Assembly: GCF_003024195.1 (NCBI RefSeq)
Contig: NZ_KZ679043.1
Location: forward strand, 248,001 to 312,000
Reading direction: 5' to 3'
Source of the DNA: Streptomyces dioscori
GTDB lineage: Bacteria; Actinomycetota; Actinomycetes; Streptomycetales; Streptomycetaceae
DNA length: 64,000 nucleotides
Positions 10,141-18,791 of the stretch are shown here, in pieces. The notes under the pieces were generated by a model that ran no database searches, had not been told where the DNA came from, and saw only the letters and a list, made by a program, of their open reading frames with translations. A program made the position numbers and the translations under genes. How positions within the stretch are numbered: position 1 is the first letter of the stretch; each line of letters opens with the position of its first letter.

Positions 10141-10169
10141 GCCGCGTCAACTACCCACGGTCACCATGA

Positions 10170-10218
10170 GTTACGGGGGCGCGCGGGAGCCCGGACGGCC
10201 TCGGTACGCCCCCGTAAC
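10170..10218. promoter_or_regulatory. 12-bp inverted repeat between MFS gene and aroQ
   Basis: GTTACGGGGGCG (10170-10181) and CGCCCCCGTAAC (10207-10218) are perfect inverted repeats 25 nt apart in the 185-bp divergent intergenic region. They could be a double-half-site operator or an RNA hairpin in the MFS leader. Confidence 0.5.
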
Positions 10219-10325
10219 GCGCCGGGCCCTCAAGGGGGCCCTCTCCGGTGTTCGCGCACCGTGATAGACCGGGTCCGAGCAGCGGTCCTGAACGGGCCGA
10301 CCCATCCGACCGGACCGGAGGAACC

Positions 10326-10799
10326 GTGCCCCGCACCCTGGCCAGCGCCCCCATCATGATTCTCAACGGCCCCAACCTGAACCTCCTCGGCCAGCGGCAG
10401 CCGGAGATCTACGGTTCCGACACCCTCGCCGACGTCGAGGCGCTGTGTGCCAAGGCGGCGGCCGCGCACGGCGGGACGGTCGACTTCCGGCAGTCCAACC
10501 ACGAGGGCGAACTGGTCGACTGGATCCACGAGGCACGCCTCAACCACTCCGGAATCGTGATCAACCCGGGCGCCTACTCGCACACCTCTGTGGCGATCCT
10601 GGACGCCCTCAACACCTGCGACGGCCTGCCCGTGTTGGAGGTCCACATCTCCAACATCCATCAGCGCGAGGCCTTCCGGCACCACTCGTACGTCTCCCTG
10701 CGCGCCGACGGTGTCATCGCGGGCTGCGGGGTGCAGGGGTACGTGTTCGGGGTGGAGCGGGTCGCCGCGCTGGCGGGGACGGGGCGGGCGGAGGCCTGA
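10326..10799 (+). CDS. aroQ: Type II 3-dehydroquinate dehydratase
   Basis: Catalyses the reversible trans-dehydration of 3-dehydroquinate to 3-dehydroshikimate (step 3 of the shikimate pathway). The 157 residues match the small dodecameric type II enzyme: ILNGPNLNLLGQRQPEIYG at the N-terminus with the flexible-lid Arg and catalytic Tyr29, GIVINPGAYSHTSVA, and EVHISNIHQREAFRHHS with the catalytic histidine. GTG 10326 follows GGAGGA (10317-10322) and gives the family-length protein; the frame is open further upstream but without a start signal. It is divergent from a likely organic-acid transporter, so it may serve aromatic-acid catabolism as well as biosynthesis. Confidence 0.96.
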   Translation: MPRTLASAPIMILNGPNLNLLGQRQPEIYGSDTLADVEALCAKAAAAHGGTVDFRQSNHEGELVDWIHEARLNHSGIVINPGAYSHTSVAILDALNTCDGLPVLEVHISNIHQREAFRHHSYVSLRADGVIAGCGVQGYVFGVERVAALAGTGRAEA

Positions 10800-10845
10800 C
10801 GGCGGTCGATGTCAGTGGCGGGTGCCACCATCGACACATGACCGC

Positions 10846-11652
10846 TCAGAGTCGTCCCGCCTCCACGATCCGGCGCAGGAAGCGCCGCGTGCGCTCCTCC
10901 CGTGGCTCGCCGAAGATCTCCTCGGCCGTGCCGCGCTCCAGTACGACCCCGCCGTCGAGGAAGCAGACCTGGTCCGCGACATCCCGGGCGAAGCCCATCT
11001 CGTGCGTGGCCAGCACCATGGTCATGCCGTCCTCCTTCAAGTCCCGGACGACAGCCAGGACTTCACCCACCAGCTCCGGGTCAAGGGCGGCCGTGACCTC
11101 GTCGAGGAGCAGCAGCCGGGGGCGTACGGCCAGAGCGCGGACGATCGCCGCCCGTTGCTGCTGGCCGCCGCTCAGCCGGTCCGGGTACTCGTCGGCCTTG
11201 GCGCCCAGCCCCAGCCGGTCGAGCAGCTCACGGGCGCGCGCCTCGGCCTCCGCCCGCCCCGTGCCGTGCACGCGCCGCGGGGCGAGCGTGATGTTCTCCA
11301 GAACGGTCATGTGCGGGAACAGGTTGTACGCCTGGAAGACCACGCCGATACGGCGGCGCACGGCGTCCTGGTCGGCCCGCGGGTCGGTGATCTCCTCGTC
11401 GTCCAGCCAGATGGCGCCGTCGTCGATCTCCTCCAGGAGGTTCGCGCAGCGCAGCAGCGTGGACTTGCCGGAGCCGGAGGCCCCGATCAGCGCCGTCACC
11501 GTGTGCGGAGCGACCTCCAGGTCGACGTCACGCAGCACGACCGAGCCGCCGAAGGACTTGCGGACGGCCTCCATACGCAGCACGGGACGCGGTACCGGCG
11601 CGGCAGGCTCCATGGCCGCCCTGCCGGTCTCCCCGTCTGTCGTCCCGCTCAT
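10846..11652 (-). CDS. Polar amino-acid ABC transporter, ATP-binding protein
   Basis: A 268-residue ATPase of the HisP/GlnQ type. Walker A GASGSGKST, Q-loop QAYNLFPHMTVLENI, signature LSGGQQQRAAIVRALA, Walker B LLLLDEVTAALDPE and H-loop ATHEMGFA are all intact. About 25 disordered residues precede the domain. ATG 11652 overlaps the permease stop codon (ATGA), so the genes are translationally coupled. It is the last gene of the binding protein-permease-ATPase operon transcribed leftwards. An imperfect hairpin around TGGC-GGGT-GCCA (10815-10826) lies between it and the convergent aroQ. Confidence 0.95.
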   Translation of the reverse strand: MSGTTDGETGRAAMEPAAPVPRPVLRMEAVRKSFGGSVVLRDVDLEVAPHTVTALIGASGSGKSTLLRCANLLEEIDDGAIWLDDEEITDPRADQDAVRRRIGVVFQAYNLFPHMTVLENITLAPRRVHGTGRAEAEARARELLDRLGLGAKADEYPDRLSGGQQQRAAIVRALAVRPRLLLLDEVTAALDPELVGEVLAVVRDLKEDGMTMVLATHEMGFARDVADQVCFLDGGVVLERGTAEEIFGEPREERTRRFLRRIVEAGRL

Positions 11653-12548
11653 ATGGTTCCTCCCTGTGCCCGCCGGCGGTCCATCCGTGCCGTGACCCAG
11701 TCCGTGAAGCGGGTCATCGGAATGGTCAGCGCGACGAATACCAGCCCCGCGACGATGTACGGCGTGTAGTTGAGACTGCGGCCCACGATGATGTCCGCGG
11801 CACGCACGGCGTCGACCGCGCCGCCGATCGAGACGAGCCCGGTGTCCTTCTGCAGGGACACCAGGTCGTTGAGGAGCGGCGGCACCTGACGGCGTACGGC
11901 CTGGGGGAGGACCACGTACCGCAGTGCCTGACGGTTGTTCAGCCCGAGCGAGCGTGCCGCGGCCCGCTGCGAGGGGTGGACGGACTCGATGCCGGCACGG
12001 AACACCTCGGCGACGTACGCGGAGTACGTCAGGGTGAGCGCCGTGCCGCCCAGCAGCACCGGGTCCACCGTGATGCCCTGCAACCGCAGCGCCGGCACAC
12101 CCAGGACCACGATCATCAGATTGATGATCAGCGGGAGACCACGGAAGAAGTCGGTGTACGCGGCGGCCAGCGCCCGGAGCGGGAAGAACACCGGGCCGCG
12201 CAGGGTGCGGGCGACAGCGATCAGCATGCCTAGGGCGAGGACCGCCGCGCCGCACACCAACAGCAGCCGGACGTTCAGCCACAGCCCTTCGAGGACCTTG
12301 GGGAACGCCTCGCGCGCGTACTGCGCGTTGAAGAACGTCTCCTTGGTGCGCGGCCAGCCGGGCGCGTTGACGACGACGAGGTAGAGGACGACGCCGGTCA
12401 CCAGGGTGGAGAGCGCGGCGATCGCCGTCGCACGCCGGGCGCGGGAGCGTTTGTGGCGTTCCCGCTCGATCCGGCGCTGCGAGGGGACGTACGGATCGTG
12501 CGAGTCCTCCTCGGCAGCCCCGCCCGACTCCTCCTTAGCGAACGTCAC
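11649..12548 (-). CDS. Polar amino-acid ABC transporter, permease
   Basis: A 299-residue inner-membrane permease of the HisMQ family. It has a cytoplasmic N-terminal tail rich in charged residues (about 40 aa), then five to six helices. The EAA loop reads AARSLGLNNRQALRYVVLPQA and contacts the ATPase. GTG 12548 overlaps the stop of the binding-protein gene (GTGA); an in-frame start 12 codons further upstream lies inside that gene and is less likely. Only one permease is encoded, so it should act as a homodimer. Confidence 0.93.
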   Translation of the reverse strand: MTFAKEESGGAAEEDSHDPYVPSQRRIERERHKRSRARRATAIAALSTLVTGVVLYLVVVNAPGWPRTKETFFNAQYAREAFPKVLEGLWLNVRLLLVCGAAVLALGMLIAVARTLRGPVFFPLRALAAAYTDFFRGLPLIINLMIVVLGVPALRLQGITVDPVLLGGTALTLTYSAYVAEVFRAGIESVHPSQRAAARSLGLNNRQALRYVVLPQAVRRQVPPLLNDLVSLQKDTGLVSIGGAVDAVRAADIIVGRSLNYTPYIVAGLVFVALTIPMTRFTDWVTARMDRRRAQGGTI

Positions 12549-13420
12549 TTGAGCACCGGCGCGTCCACGGCGTCGGACAGCCACTGCTTCTCGATGGCGG
12601 CGAGGGATCCGTCCGCACGCAGGGCGTCCACGGCGTCAGTTACGCACGACGTGAGCGCGCTGCCCTTGTCCAGCACGAGCCCGAACTGCTCCGGTGTGCC
12701 GCCCTGGTTCTCGAACTGCCCGACGATCCGCGCGTCCGTGACCTCGGCCGCGGTGACGTAGAACGCGGTCGGCAGGTCCACCACGATGGCGTCCACCTGC
12801 CCGTTCTTCAGTGCGGACTTGGCCTGGTCGTTCTTCGCGTACGCGGCCGGATCCTCCGTCGGCTTCACCACGTCGTCGATATAGTCGAGGCTGGTGGTGC
12901 CGACCTGGGCGCCCAGTTTGACGTTCTTCAGGTCGGCGACACTCTTCGCCCCGGCGGCCTCGGAGCCCTTGAGCGCGATGACCGCCTGGCGTACGTCGTA
13001 GTAGCCGGAGGAGAAATCGACGGCCTTCTTGCGCTCGTCGCTGATCGACACCTGGTTGATGTCGAAGTCGAAGGTCTTCTCACCGGGAGCGAAGGCCTTG
13101 TTGAAGGGCACGCTCTGCCAGACGACGTCGCCCTTGTCGTAGCCGAGCCGCTTCGCGACGGCGTACGCGACGGCCGACTCGAAGCCCTCGCCGCTCGCCG
13201 GCTTGCCGTCCTTGAACCACGGCTCGTACGCGGGCTCGTCCGTCGCGATCGTCAGCTTCCCGGAGACCTCGGTGGACAGGTCGCCCTCCGCACACGACGC
13301 CGGGGAGGACTTGTCGGCGGCCTTGTCCTCGGACTGCGGCGCACAGCCGACGGCGACGGCGAGCAGAGCGACGGTGGCGGCGGTGCGGGCCCCGCGCAGG
13401 GTGCTTCGAGCAGGATGCAT
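12545..13420 (-). CDS. Amino-acid ABC transporter, substrate-binding lipoprotein
   Basis: Family 3 solute-binding protein (bac_solute-binding type) that captures polar amino acids outside the cell. ATG 13420 gives a good lipoprotein signal peptide, MHPARSTLRGARTAATVALLAVAVGC, with the lipid-modified Cys at residue 26. An ATG at 13480 would place twenty extra residues in front of it. The mature part shows GFESAVAYAVAKRLGY, DFDINQVSISDERKKAVDFSSGYYDVRQAVIAL and the closing domain swap typical of HisJ/GlnH folds. The ligand cannot be read from sequence. First gene of the three-gene uptake operon. Confidence 0.93.
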   Translation of the reverse strand: MHPARSTLRGARTAATVALLAVAVGCAPQSEDKAADKSSPASCAEGDLSTEVSGKLTIATDEPAYEPWFKDGKPASGEGFESAVAYAVAKRLGYDKGDVVWQSVPFNKAFAPGEKTFDFDINQVSISDERKKAVDFSSGYYDVRQAVIALKGSEAAGAKSVADLKNVKLGAQVGTTSLDYIDDVVKPTEDPAAYAKNDQAKSALKNGQVDAIVVDLPTAFYVTAAEVTDARIVGQFENQGGTPEQFGLVLDKGSALTSCVTDAVDALRADGSLAAIEKQWLSDAVDAPVLK

Positions 13421-13850
13421 GGCGGGAGAGTGGCAGGGCCCGGGCCCGGCTGTCGAGGTCGCGTCGACAACCGTCCGCATAGTGGGAACGGGTGTTGCAA
13501 TGCTGTGAACTGGGCTGACACCGGGGCGGTTTCGGCGCCCGGGGCGGTGGCCGCCGGACGTCGGCCACCGCTACCGGGCGGGGCCGCCGGCCGAGGGCGG
13601 GGAACGAAGGGCCGGCGACCCGTCCGGCGCAGGAGCCGTCATCCTGTGCGGGACTGCCACCAGTGGACAGCGCGCTCTCGTGCGCGGGGAGCGCGCACAA
13701 GGCACCGGTGCGAGCGCTCGGTTCACACGGGGCGCGTGGGTCTGTGCCGCGAGCCCCACTGCCGTACTGGGGTCGCGCGGTGATCTGACCGTTGGACGGG
13801 GCTGAGCGCGCGGTTCCCCGCGCCCCCTCGGGGCTCGTAGCGCGGGTTGT
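13421..13850. other. 430-bp intergenic region
   Basis: No convincing gene on either strand. It holds the promoter region of the amino-acid ABC operon (unidentified) and, at 13806-13834, one degraded copy of the GTTCCCCGCGCCCC element found repeatedly in this window. Confidence 0.5.
13806..13834 (+). repeat. Single degraded copy of the GCGCAGTTCCCCGCGCCCCT element
   Basis: The sequence reads GCGCGCGGTTCCCCGCGCC, continues CCCTCGGGGC and folds back on itself. It sits 17 bp from the 3' end of the minus-strand hydrolase gene. Confidence 0.55.
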
Positions 13851-14507
13851 CTACCAGCCCCGTGCGCGCCACTCCGGCAGGTGGGGGCGCTCCGCGCCCA
13901 GTGATGTGTCGTTGCCGTGGCCCGGGTACACCCAGGTCTCGTCCGGCAGCGTGCCGAAGATCTTCGTCTCGACGTCGTGGATCAGACTCGCGAAGGCCTT
14001 CGGATCCTTACGTGTGTTGCCCACACCACCCGGGAAGAGACAGTCCCCCGTGAACACATGCGGGTGGCCGTGCGGGTCGTCGTAGACCAGGGCGATCGAG
14101 CCGGGGGTGTGGCCCACCAGGTGGCGGGCGGTCAGTTCCACGTGGCCGACCCGGATCGTGTCGCCGTCCCCGACCGGTACGTCCGTCGGGACGGGGATGC
14201 CGTCGGCGTCGTCCCGTCCCGCGTAGGTACGCGCGCCCGTGGCCGCCACGACCTCGGCGAGGGCCTGCCAGTGGTCGCCGTGCTGGTGCGTGGTCACGAC
14301 GGAGGTGATTCCGTCGGCGCCGATCAGGGTGAGCAGGGTGGCGGCGTCGTTCGCCGCGTCGATCAGCAGCTGCTCGTCCGTGGCCCGACAGCGCAGCACA
14401 TAGGCGTTGTTGTCCATCGGGCCGACCGCGACCTTGGAGATCATCAGGCCTTGCAGCTCGTGCACATCCGCAGGGCCGCCGACCCTCACCGCTCCGCTGT
14501 ACGTCAT
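13851..14507 (-). CDS. MBL-fold metallo-hydrolase (glyoxalase II-like)
   Basis: A 218-residue metallo-beta-lactamase-fold protein. The metal-binding motif THQHGDHWQ is at about residues 72-80, followed by HLVGHTPGSIAL, FTGDCLFPGG and VYPGHGNDTSLG, which provide the remaining His/Asp ligands for a di-zinc or Fe/Zn site. The size and GHTPGS/GDCLF motifs are those of the hydroxyacylglutathione-hydrolase-like group. In an actinomycete the thiol partner would be mycothiol or none. ATG 14507 is used. The gene downstream of the DinB-type gene begins only 10 bp after that gene ends, so the two are probably co-transcribed. Confidence 0.92.
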   Translation of the reverse strand: MTYSGAVRVGGPADVHELQGLMISKVAVGPMDNNAYVLRCRATDEQLLIDAANDAATLLTLIGADGITSVVTTHQHGDHWQALAEVVAATGARTYAGRDDADGIPVPTDVPVGDGDTIRVGHVELTARHLVGHTPGSIALVYDDPHGHPHVFTGDCLFPGGVGNTRKDPKAFASLIHDVETKIFGTLPDETWVYPGHGNDTSLGAERPHLPEWRARGW

Positions 14508-14517
14508 GCCGCTCAGC

Positions 14518-15216
14518 CTATAGCGGGGGCAGTGCGGGAAGAGGTCCGCCCTCCGTGCGCAGAGCCGACCCCTCGCGGCGTCCCGCGAGCCAGCCGAGCA
14601 GGGCGGGTGCGGGACCGATCACGGTGACCTCGGGGGCATCTCCTGCGTCTTTGGAGTCGCGTCCTGTGCTCCACGCGCGCGTGCCGTCCGTGACGCGGGT
14701 GGAGGGGACGTCGGGGTGACCGGCGAAGCGGTCCGCGAGGAAGGCGATCTCCCGCTGCGTGAACTCCTCCGGCAGGTCCTCCAGCTCGTAGCCGATACCC
14801 AGGTCGACGTGGTGCAGCTCCACCTCGATCCAGCGCCGGAACGGCACCCGGGACGCCGAGTCGGTGACCCCGTTGCGCAGCTCCACGGTCCGGGACCAGT
14901 CGGCGGGAGCGGCCCCGGTCTCCTGGAAGCGGGCAGAGCTGTCACGCAGGTCGATGACTTGTGTCTTCAGGGCGCGGGGGGCGTCCCGTTCGATCTCGGC
15001 GTCCCGGGCCTGTCCGGAGGAATACATGGGCCGACCCTCAAGGACGTTCACCAGGGCATCCGCGTTGCGGGCGAGATGGGCCAGGACGTGTCCACGGCTC
15101 CAGCCGGGCAGCCGTGACGGTTCGGTCACATCGGCGTTGTCCAGGGCGGCGACTGCGGTGAGCAGCCGTTCGGTCGCGTCACGTACAGACGCCAGGTCGC
15201 GCACATGATCGTTCAT
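14518..15216 (-). CDS. Maleylpyruvate isomerase / mycothiol-dependent DinB-like protein
   Basis: A 232-residue four-helix-bundle protein of the DinB/MDMPI superfamily. The metal triad is visible: an N-terminal helix with LPGWSRGHVLAHLARNADAL (first His) and WIEVELHHVDLGIGYEL with the paired histidines. Enzymes of this group transfer or use mycothiol, the main thiol of actinomycetes; the substrate is unknown. ATG 15216 gives the normal N-terminus MNDHVRDLASVRDATERL; a longer frame reaches 15414 but runs over the uvrA promoter. It is divergent from uvrA and probably co-transcribed with the MBL hydrolase, a plausible thiol-detoxification pair. Confidence 0.88.
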   Translation of the reverse strand: MNDHVRDLASVRDATERLLTAVAALDNADVTEPSRLPGWSRGHVLAHLARNADALVNVLEGRPMYSSGQARDAEIERDAPRALKTQVIDLRDSSARFQETGAAPADWSRTVELRNGVTDSASRVPFRRWIEVELHHVDLGIGYELEDLPEEFTQREIAFLADRFAGHPDVPSTRVTDGTRAWSTGRDSKDAGDAPEVTVIGPAPALLGWLAGRREGSALRTEGGPLPALPPL

Positions 15217-15361
15217 GCGTCCGACGATATCGCCGCCACACGTTCGGGTGAAGGTGGTGGACGACGTCCGCAAATCGAATGTGCGTGCTATAAGGTCAGG
15301 GGCGGCGCCGGGCATTCTTGGAAGTCCGGGATTGTTCTCATCGAGACGAACCGAACCGGCG

Positions 15362-15384
15362 TTGTCAGTGGCTCCCCCTAGTCT
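15362..15384 (+). promoter_or_regulatory. RecA-NDp/PafBC-type promoter of uvrA
   Basis: TTGTCAGTG (15362-15370), eight bases (GCTCCCCC) and TAGTCT (15379-15384): a full match, including the GGC that follows the TTGTCAGTG in the mycobacterial recA example as I recall it. The predicted start near 15391 leaves a leader of about 50 nt before the GTG at 15442. Confidence 0.85.
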
Positions 15385-15441
15385 GAGAAAGACGCGGGGC
15401 CTCGGCCCTGTCACTTCTCTCTAGAAAGGTGCGGACCCGGC

Positions 15442-18400
15442 GTGGCCGACCGTCTCATCGTCCGTGGAGCGCGCGAGCACAACCTGAAGAATGTCTCGCT
15501 CGACCTTCCGCGCGACTCGCTCATCGTCTTCACGGGCCTGTCGGGGTCGGGCAAGTCCTCGCTGGCCTTCGACACGATCTTCGCCGAGGGACAGCGGCGC
15601 TACGTGGAGTCCCTGTCCTCGTACGCCCGGCAGTTCCTCGGCCAGATGGACAAGCCGGACGTGGACTTCATCGAGGGTCTCTCCCCGGCCGTCTCCATCG
15701 ACCAGAAGTCGACCTCGCGCAACCCGCGCTCGACGGTCGGCACCATCACCGAGGTCTACGACTACCTGCGGCTGCTCTTCGCGCGCATCGGCAAGCCGCA
15801 CTGCCCCGAGTGCGGCCGTCCCATCTCGCGCCAGTCGCCGCAGGCCATCGTCGACAAGGTCCTGGAGCTTCCGCAGGGCAGCCGGTTCCAGGTGCTCTCG
15901 CCGCTGGTGCGCGAGCGCAAGGGAGAGTTCGTCGACCTCTTCGCCGACCTCCAGACCAAGGGGTACAGCAGGGCCCGGGTCGACGGTGAGACGATCCAGC
16001 TCACCGAGCCGCCCACGCTGAAGAAGCAGGAGAAGCACACCATCGAGGTGGTCGTCGACCGCCTCACGGTCAAGGAGGGCGCGAAGCGCCGTCTGACCGA
16101 CTCCGTGGAGACGGCGCTCGGCCTCTCCGGCGGCATGGTCGTGCTCGACTTCGTCGACCTCCCGGCCGACGACCCCGAGCGCGAGCGCATGTACTCGGAG
16201 CACCTGTACTGCGCGTACGACGACCTGTCCTTCGAGGAGATGGAGCCCCGCTCCTTCTCCTTCAACTCGCCCTTCGGCGCCTGCCCGGAGTGCTCGGGCA
16301 TCGGCACACGCATGGAGGTCGACGCCGAGCTGATCGTCCCGGACGAGGACAAGTCGCTCGACGAGGGCGCCATCCACCCCTGGTCGCACGGGCACACCAA
16401 GGACTACTTCGCCCGCCTGATCGGGGCTCTCGCGGACGCGCTGGGATTCCGGACCGACATCCCCTTCGCCGGTCTCCCGCAGCGCGCCAAGAAAGCCCTC
16501 CTGTACGGGCACAAGACGCAGATCGAGGTCCGCTACCGCAACCGGTACGGCAGGGAGCGCGTGTACACCACGCCCTTCGAAGGTGCCGTCCCCTTCGTGA
16601 AGCGCCGGCACAGCGAGGCCGAGAGCGACACGAGCCGCGAGCGCTTCGAGGGCTACATGCGCGAGGTGCCCTGCCCCACCTGTGAGGGCACGCGCCTCAA
16701 GCCGGTCGTCCTCGCGGTCACGGTCATGGAGAAGTCCATCGCCGAGGTCGCCGCCATGTCCATCAGCGACTGCGCGGACTTCCTGGGCAAGCTGAGGCTC
16801 GACGCGCGCGACAAGAAGATCGCCGAGCGCGTCCTGAAGGAGGTCAACGAACGGCTGCGGTTCCTGGTCGACGTCGGCCTCGACTACCTGTCGCTGAACC
16901 GCGCGGCGGGCACCCTCTCCGGTGGTGAGGCCCAGCGCATCCGGCTGGCCACCCAGATCGGCTCCGGCCTCGTGGGCGTCCTGTACGTCCTCGACGAGCC
17001 CTCCATCGGACTGCACCAGCGGGACAACCACCGCCTCATCGAGACGCTGGTCCGGCTGCGCGACATGGGCAACACCCTCATCGTCGTCGAGCACGACGAG
17101 GACACCATCAAGGTCGCCGACTGGATCGTCGACATCGGCCCCGGCGCGGGCGAGCACGGCGGCCATGTCGTGCACAGCGGCTCCCTGAAGGAGCTTCTCG
17201 CCAACGAGGAGTCGCAGACCGGTCAGTACCTGTCCGGCAAGAAGGCCATCCCGCTGCCCGACATCCGGCGCCCGCGCGACCCCTCCCGGCAGCTCACGGT
17301 GCACGGAGCCCGCGAGAACAACCTCCGGGACATCGACGTGTCATTCCCGCTGGGCATCCTCACGGCCGTCACGGGAGTCTCCGGCTCCGGCAAGTCCACG
17401 CTGGTCAACGACATCCTGTACACACACCTGGCCCGCGAGCTGAACGGCGCGAGGAGCGTTCCCGGCCGCCACACGCGCGTGGAGGGCGACGACCTCGTCG
17501 ACAAGGTCGTGCACGTCGACCAGTCGCCCATCGGCCGCACCCCACGGTCGAACCCGGCGACGTACACCGGTGTCTTCGACCACGTCCGCAAGCTGTTCGC
17601 CGAGACCACCGAGGCGAAGGTCCGCGGCTATCTGCCCGGCCGCTTCTCCTTCAACGTCAAGGGCGGCCGCTGCGAGAACTGCTCGGGCGACGGCACGATC
17701 AAGATCGAGATGAACTTCCTGCCGGACGTGTACGTCCCGTGCGAGGTCTGCCACGGGGCGCGCTACAACCGGGAGACCCTGGACGTCCACTACAAGGGCA
17801 AGTCCATCGCCGACGTCCTGAACATGCCGATCGAGGAAGCCATGAACTTCTTCGAGGCGGTGCCGGGGATCTCCCGACACCTCAGGACCCTGAACGACGT
17901 GGGCCTCGGCTATGTCCGGCTCGGCCAGTCCGCCACGACCCTGTCCGGCGGCGAGGCCCAGCGGGTGAAGCTCGCCAGCGAGCTCCAGAAGAGGTCCACG
18001 GGACGCACGGTGTACGTCCTCGACGAACCGACCACCGGTCTGCACTTCGAGGACATCAGCAAGCTGCTCGTCGTGCTGTCCGGCCTGGTCGAGAAGGGCA
18101 ACACGGTCATCGTCATCGAGCACAACCTCGATGTGATCAAGACCGCGGACTGGGTCGTCGACATGGGTCCCGAGGGTGGCGCGGGCGGCGGCATCGTCGT
18201 CGCCGAGGGCACGCCCGAGGAGGTGGCCGGGGTGTCGACCAGCCACACGGGCAAGTTCCTTCGGGAGGTCCTGGGCGCCGAGCGTGTCAGCGACGCCTCG
18301 CAGGCGAAGCCCGTGCGCAAGGCCGCCGCGAAGAAGGCCGCCGCCAAGAAGGCTGTGGCGGCGACGGCCACGACGAGGAAGACGGCGACGGCCAGGACCA

Positions 18401-18528
18401 CGACGGCGAAGGCCCCGGCGGGCCGAGCCACCGCGGCCAAGGGGGCCGACGGCACGGCCGCCAAGAAGACGGCTGCTGTCAAGAAGGCGACCCCGGCGAA
18501 TAAGACCGCCCGGGCCCGCAAGGCCTGA
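15442..18528 (+). CDS. uvrA: Excinuclease ABC subunit A
   Basis: DNA-damage sensor ATPase of nucleotide excision repair. It works as an A2 or A2B complex that loads UvrB on lesions. The 1028 residues show two ABC ATPase units (Walker A GLSGSGKSS near residue 34 and GVSGSGKST near residue 648) and two LSGGEAQR signatures. Zinc-finger cysteines are CPEC, CPTC and the CENC-CEVC insertion needed for damage recognition. The last about 75 residues (from about 954) are an unusual Lys/Ala/Thr-rich tail (repeated KKAAAKKA-like units), disordered and strongly basic, reminiscent of histone H1 tails. GTG 15442 follows AAAGG (15425-15429) at a rather long distance. It has its own damage-type promoter and a strong terminator. 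Confidence 0.98.
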   Translation: MADRLIVRGAREHNLKNVSLDLPRDSLIVFTGLSGSGKSSLAFDTIFAEGQRRYVESLSSYARQFLGQMDKPDVDFIEGLSPAVSIDQKSTSRNPRSTVGTITEVYDYLRLLFARIGKPHCPECGRPISRQSPQAIVDKVLELPQGSRFQVLSPLVRERKGEFVDLFADLQTKGYSRARVDGETIQLTEPPTLKKQEKHTIEVVVDRLTVKEGAKRRLTDSVETALGLSGGMVVLDFVDLPADDPERERMYSEHLYCAYDDLSFEEMEPRSFSFNSPFGACPECSGIGTRMEVDAELIVPDEDKSLDEGAIHPWSHGHTKDYFARLIGALADALGFRTDIPFAGLPQRAKKALLYGHKTQIEVRYRNRYGRERVYTTPFEGAVPFVKRRHSEAESDTSRERFEGYMREVPCPTCEGTRLKPVVLAVTVMEKSIAEVAAMSISDCADFLGKLRLDARDKKIAERVLKEVNERLRFLVDVGLDYLSLNRAAGTLSGGEAQRIRLATQIGSGLVGVLYVLDEPSIGLHQRDNHRLIETLVRLRDMGNTLIVVEHDEDTIKVADWIVDIGPGAGEHGGHVVHSGSLKELLANEESQTGQYLSGKKAIPLPDIRRPRDPSRQLTVHGARENNLRDIDVSFPLGILTAVTGVSGSGKSTLVNDILYTHLARELNGARSVPGRHTRVEGDDLVDKVVHVDQSPIGRTPRSNPATYTGVFDHVRKLFAETTEAKVRGYLPGRFSFNVKGGRCENCSGDGTIKIEMNFLPDVYVPCEVCHGARYNRETLDVHYKGKSIADVLNMPIEEAMNFFEAVPGISRHLRTLNDVGLGYVRLGQSATTLSGGEAQRVKLASELQKRSTGRTVYVLDEPTTGLHFEDISKLLVVLSGLVEKGNTVIVIEHNLDVIKTADWVVDMGPEGGAGGGIVVAEGTPEEVAGVSTSHTGKFLREVLGAERVSDASQAKPVRKAAAKKAAAKKAVAATATTRKTATARTTTAKAPAGRATAAKGADGTAAKKTAAVKKATPANKTARARKA

Positions 18529-18589
18529 ACCGGGTAGCCGGCCCGGCTTCAGGGCCGTGTGGTCCTGTACGTCGTCAGCGTCAGCGTCA

Positions 18590-18629
18590 CGCGCCGCGCC
18601 CCATGGGAAACCCCGTGGGGCGCGGCGCG
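18590..18629 (+). terminator. Terminator of uvrA
   Basis: A perfect 14-bp GC stem, CGCGCCGCGCCCCA (18590-18603) with TGGGGCGCGGCGCG (18616-18629), and a 12-nt loop. Confidence 0.8.
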
Positions 18630-18730
18630 TTGCGGGACCGCGGCGGGTGTTCGGCCCCAGGACCCAGGCCCCAGGGCCAAGGGGGTGCCGGGTTAGGCCG
18701 TCTTGTACCCGTGGGCACGTCGTGGCTGGT

Positions 18731-18767
18731 CGCGCAGTTCCCCGCGCCCCTTTGGGGCGCTTGCGCG
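18731..18767 (+). repeat. Copy of the GCGCAGTTCCCCGCGCCCCT element
   Basis: A forward copy followed immediately by TTTGGGGCGC and TTGCGCG, so it forms its own hairpin. It lies between the convergent ends of uvrA and the sugar kinase gene. Confidence 0.7.
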
Positions 18768-18791
18768 TGTCCCTGTGCCCCTTTAGGGAGC

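Noticed and set aside
10809..10837. ATGTCAGTG resembling a damage promoter after aroQ
   Set aside because: At N8 spacing the next hexamer is CACCAT, not a -10 box, and no plus-strand gene follows. The sequence is instead part of an imperfect hairpin between convergent genes.
11653..12282. Upstream extension of the ATP-binding protein frame to 478 residues
   Set aside because: The extension lies inside the permease gene and reads as Arg/Pro/Ala noise; ATG 11652 with ATGA overlap is the natural start.
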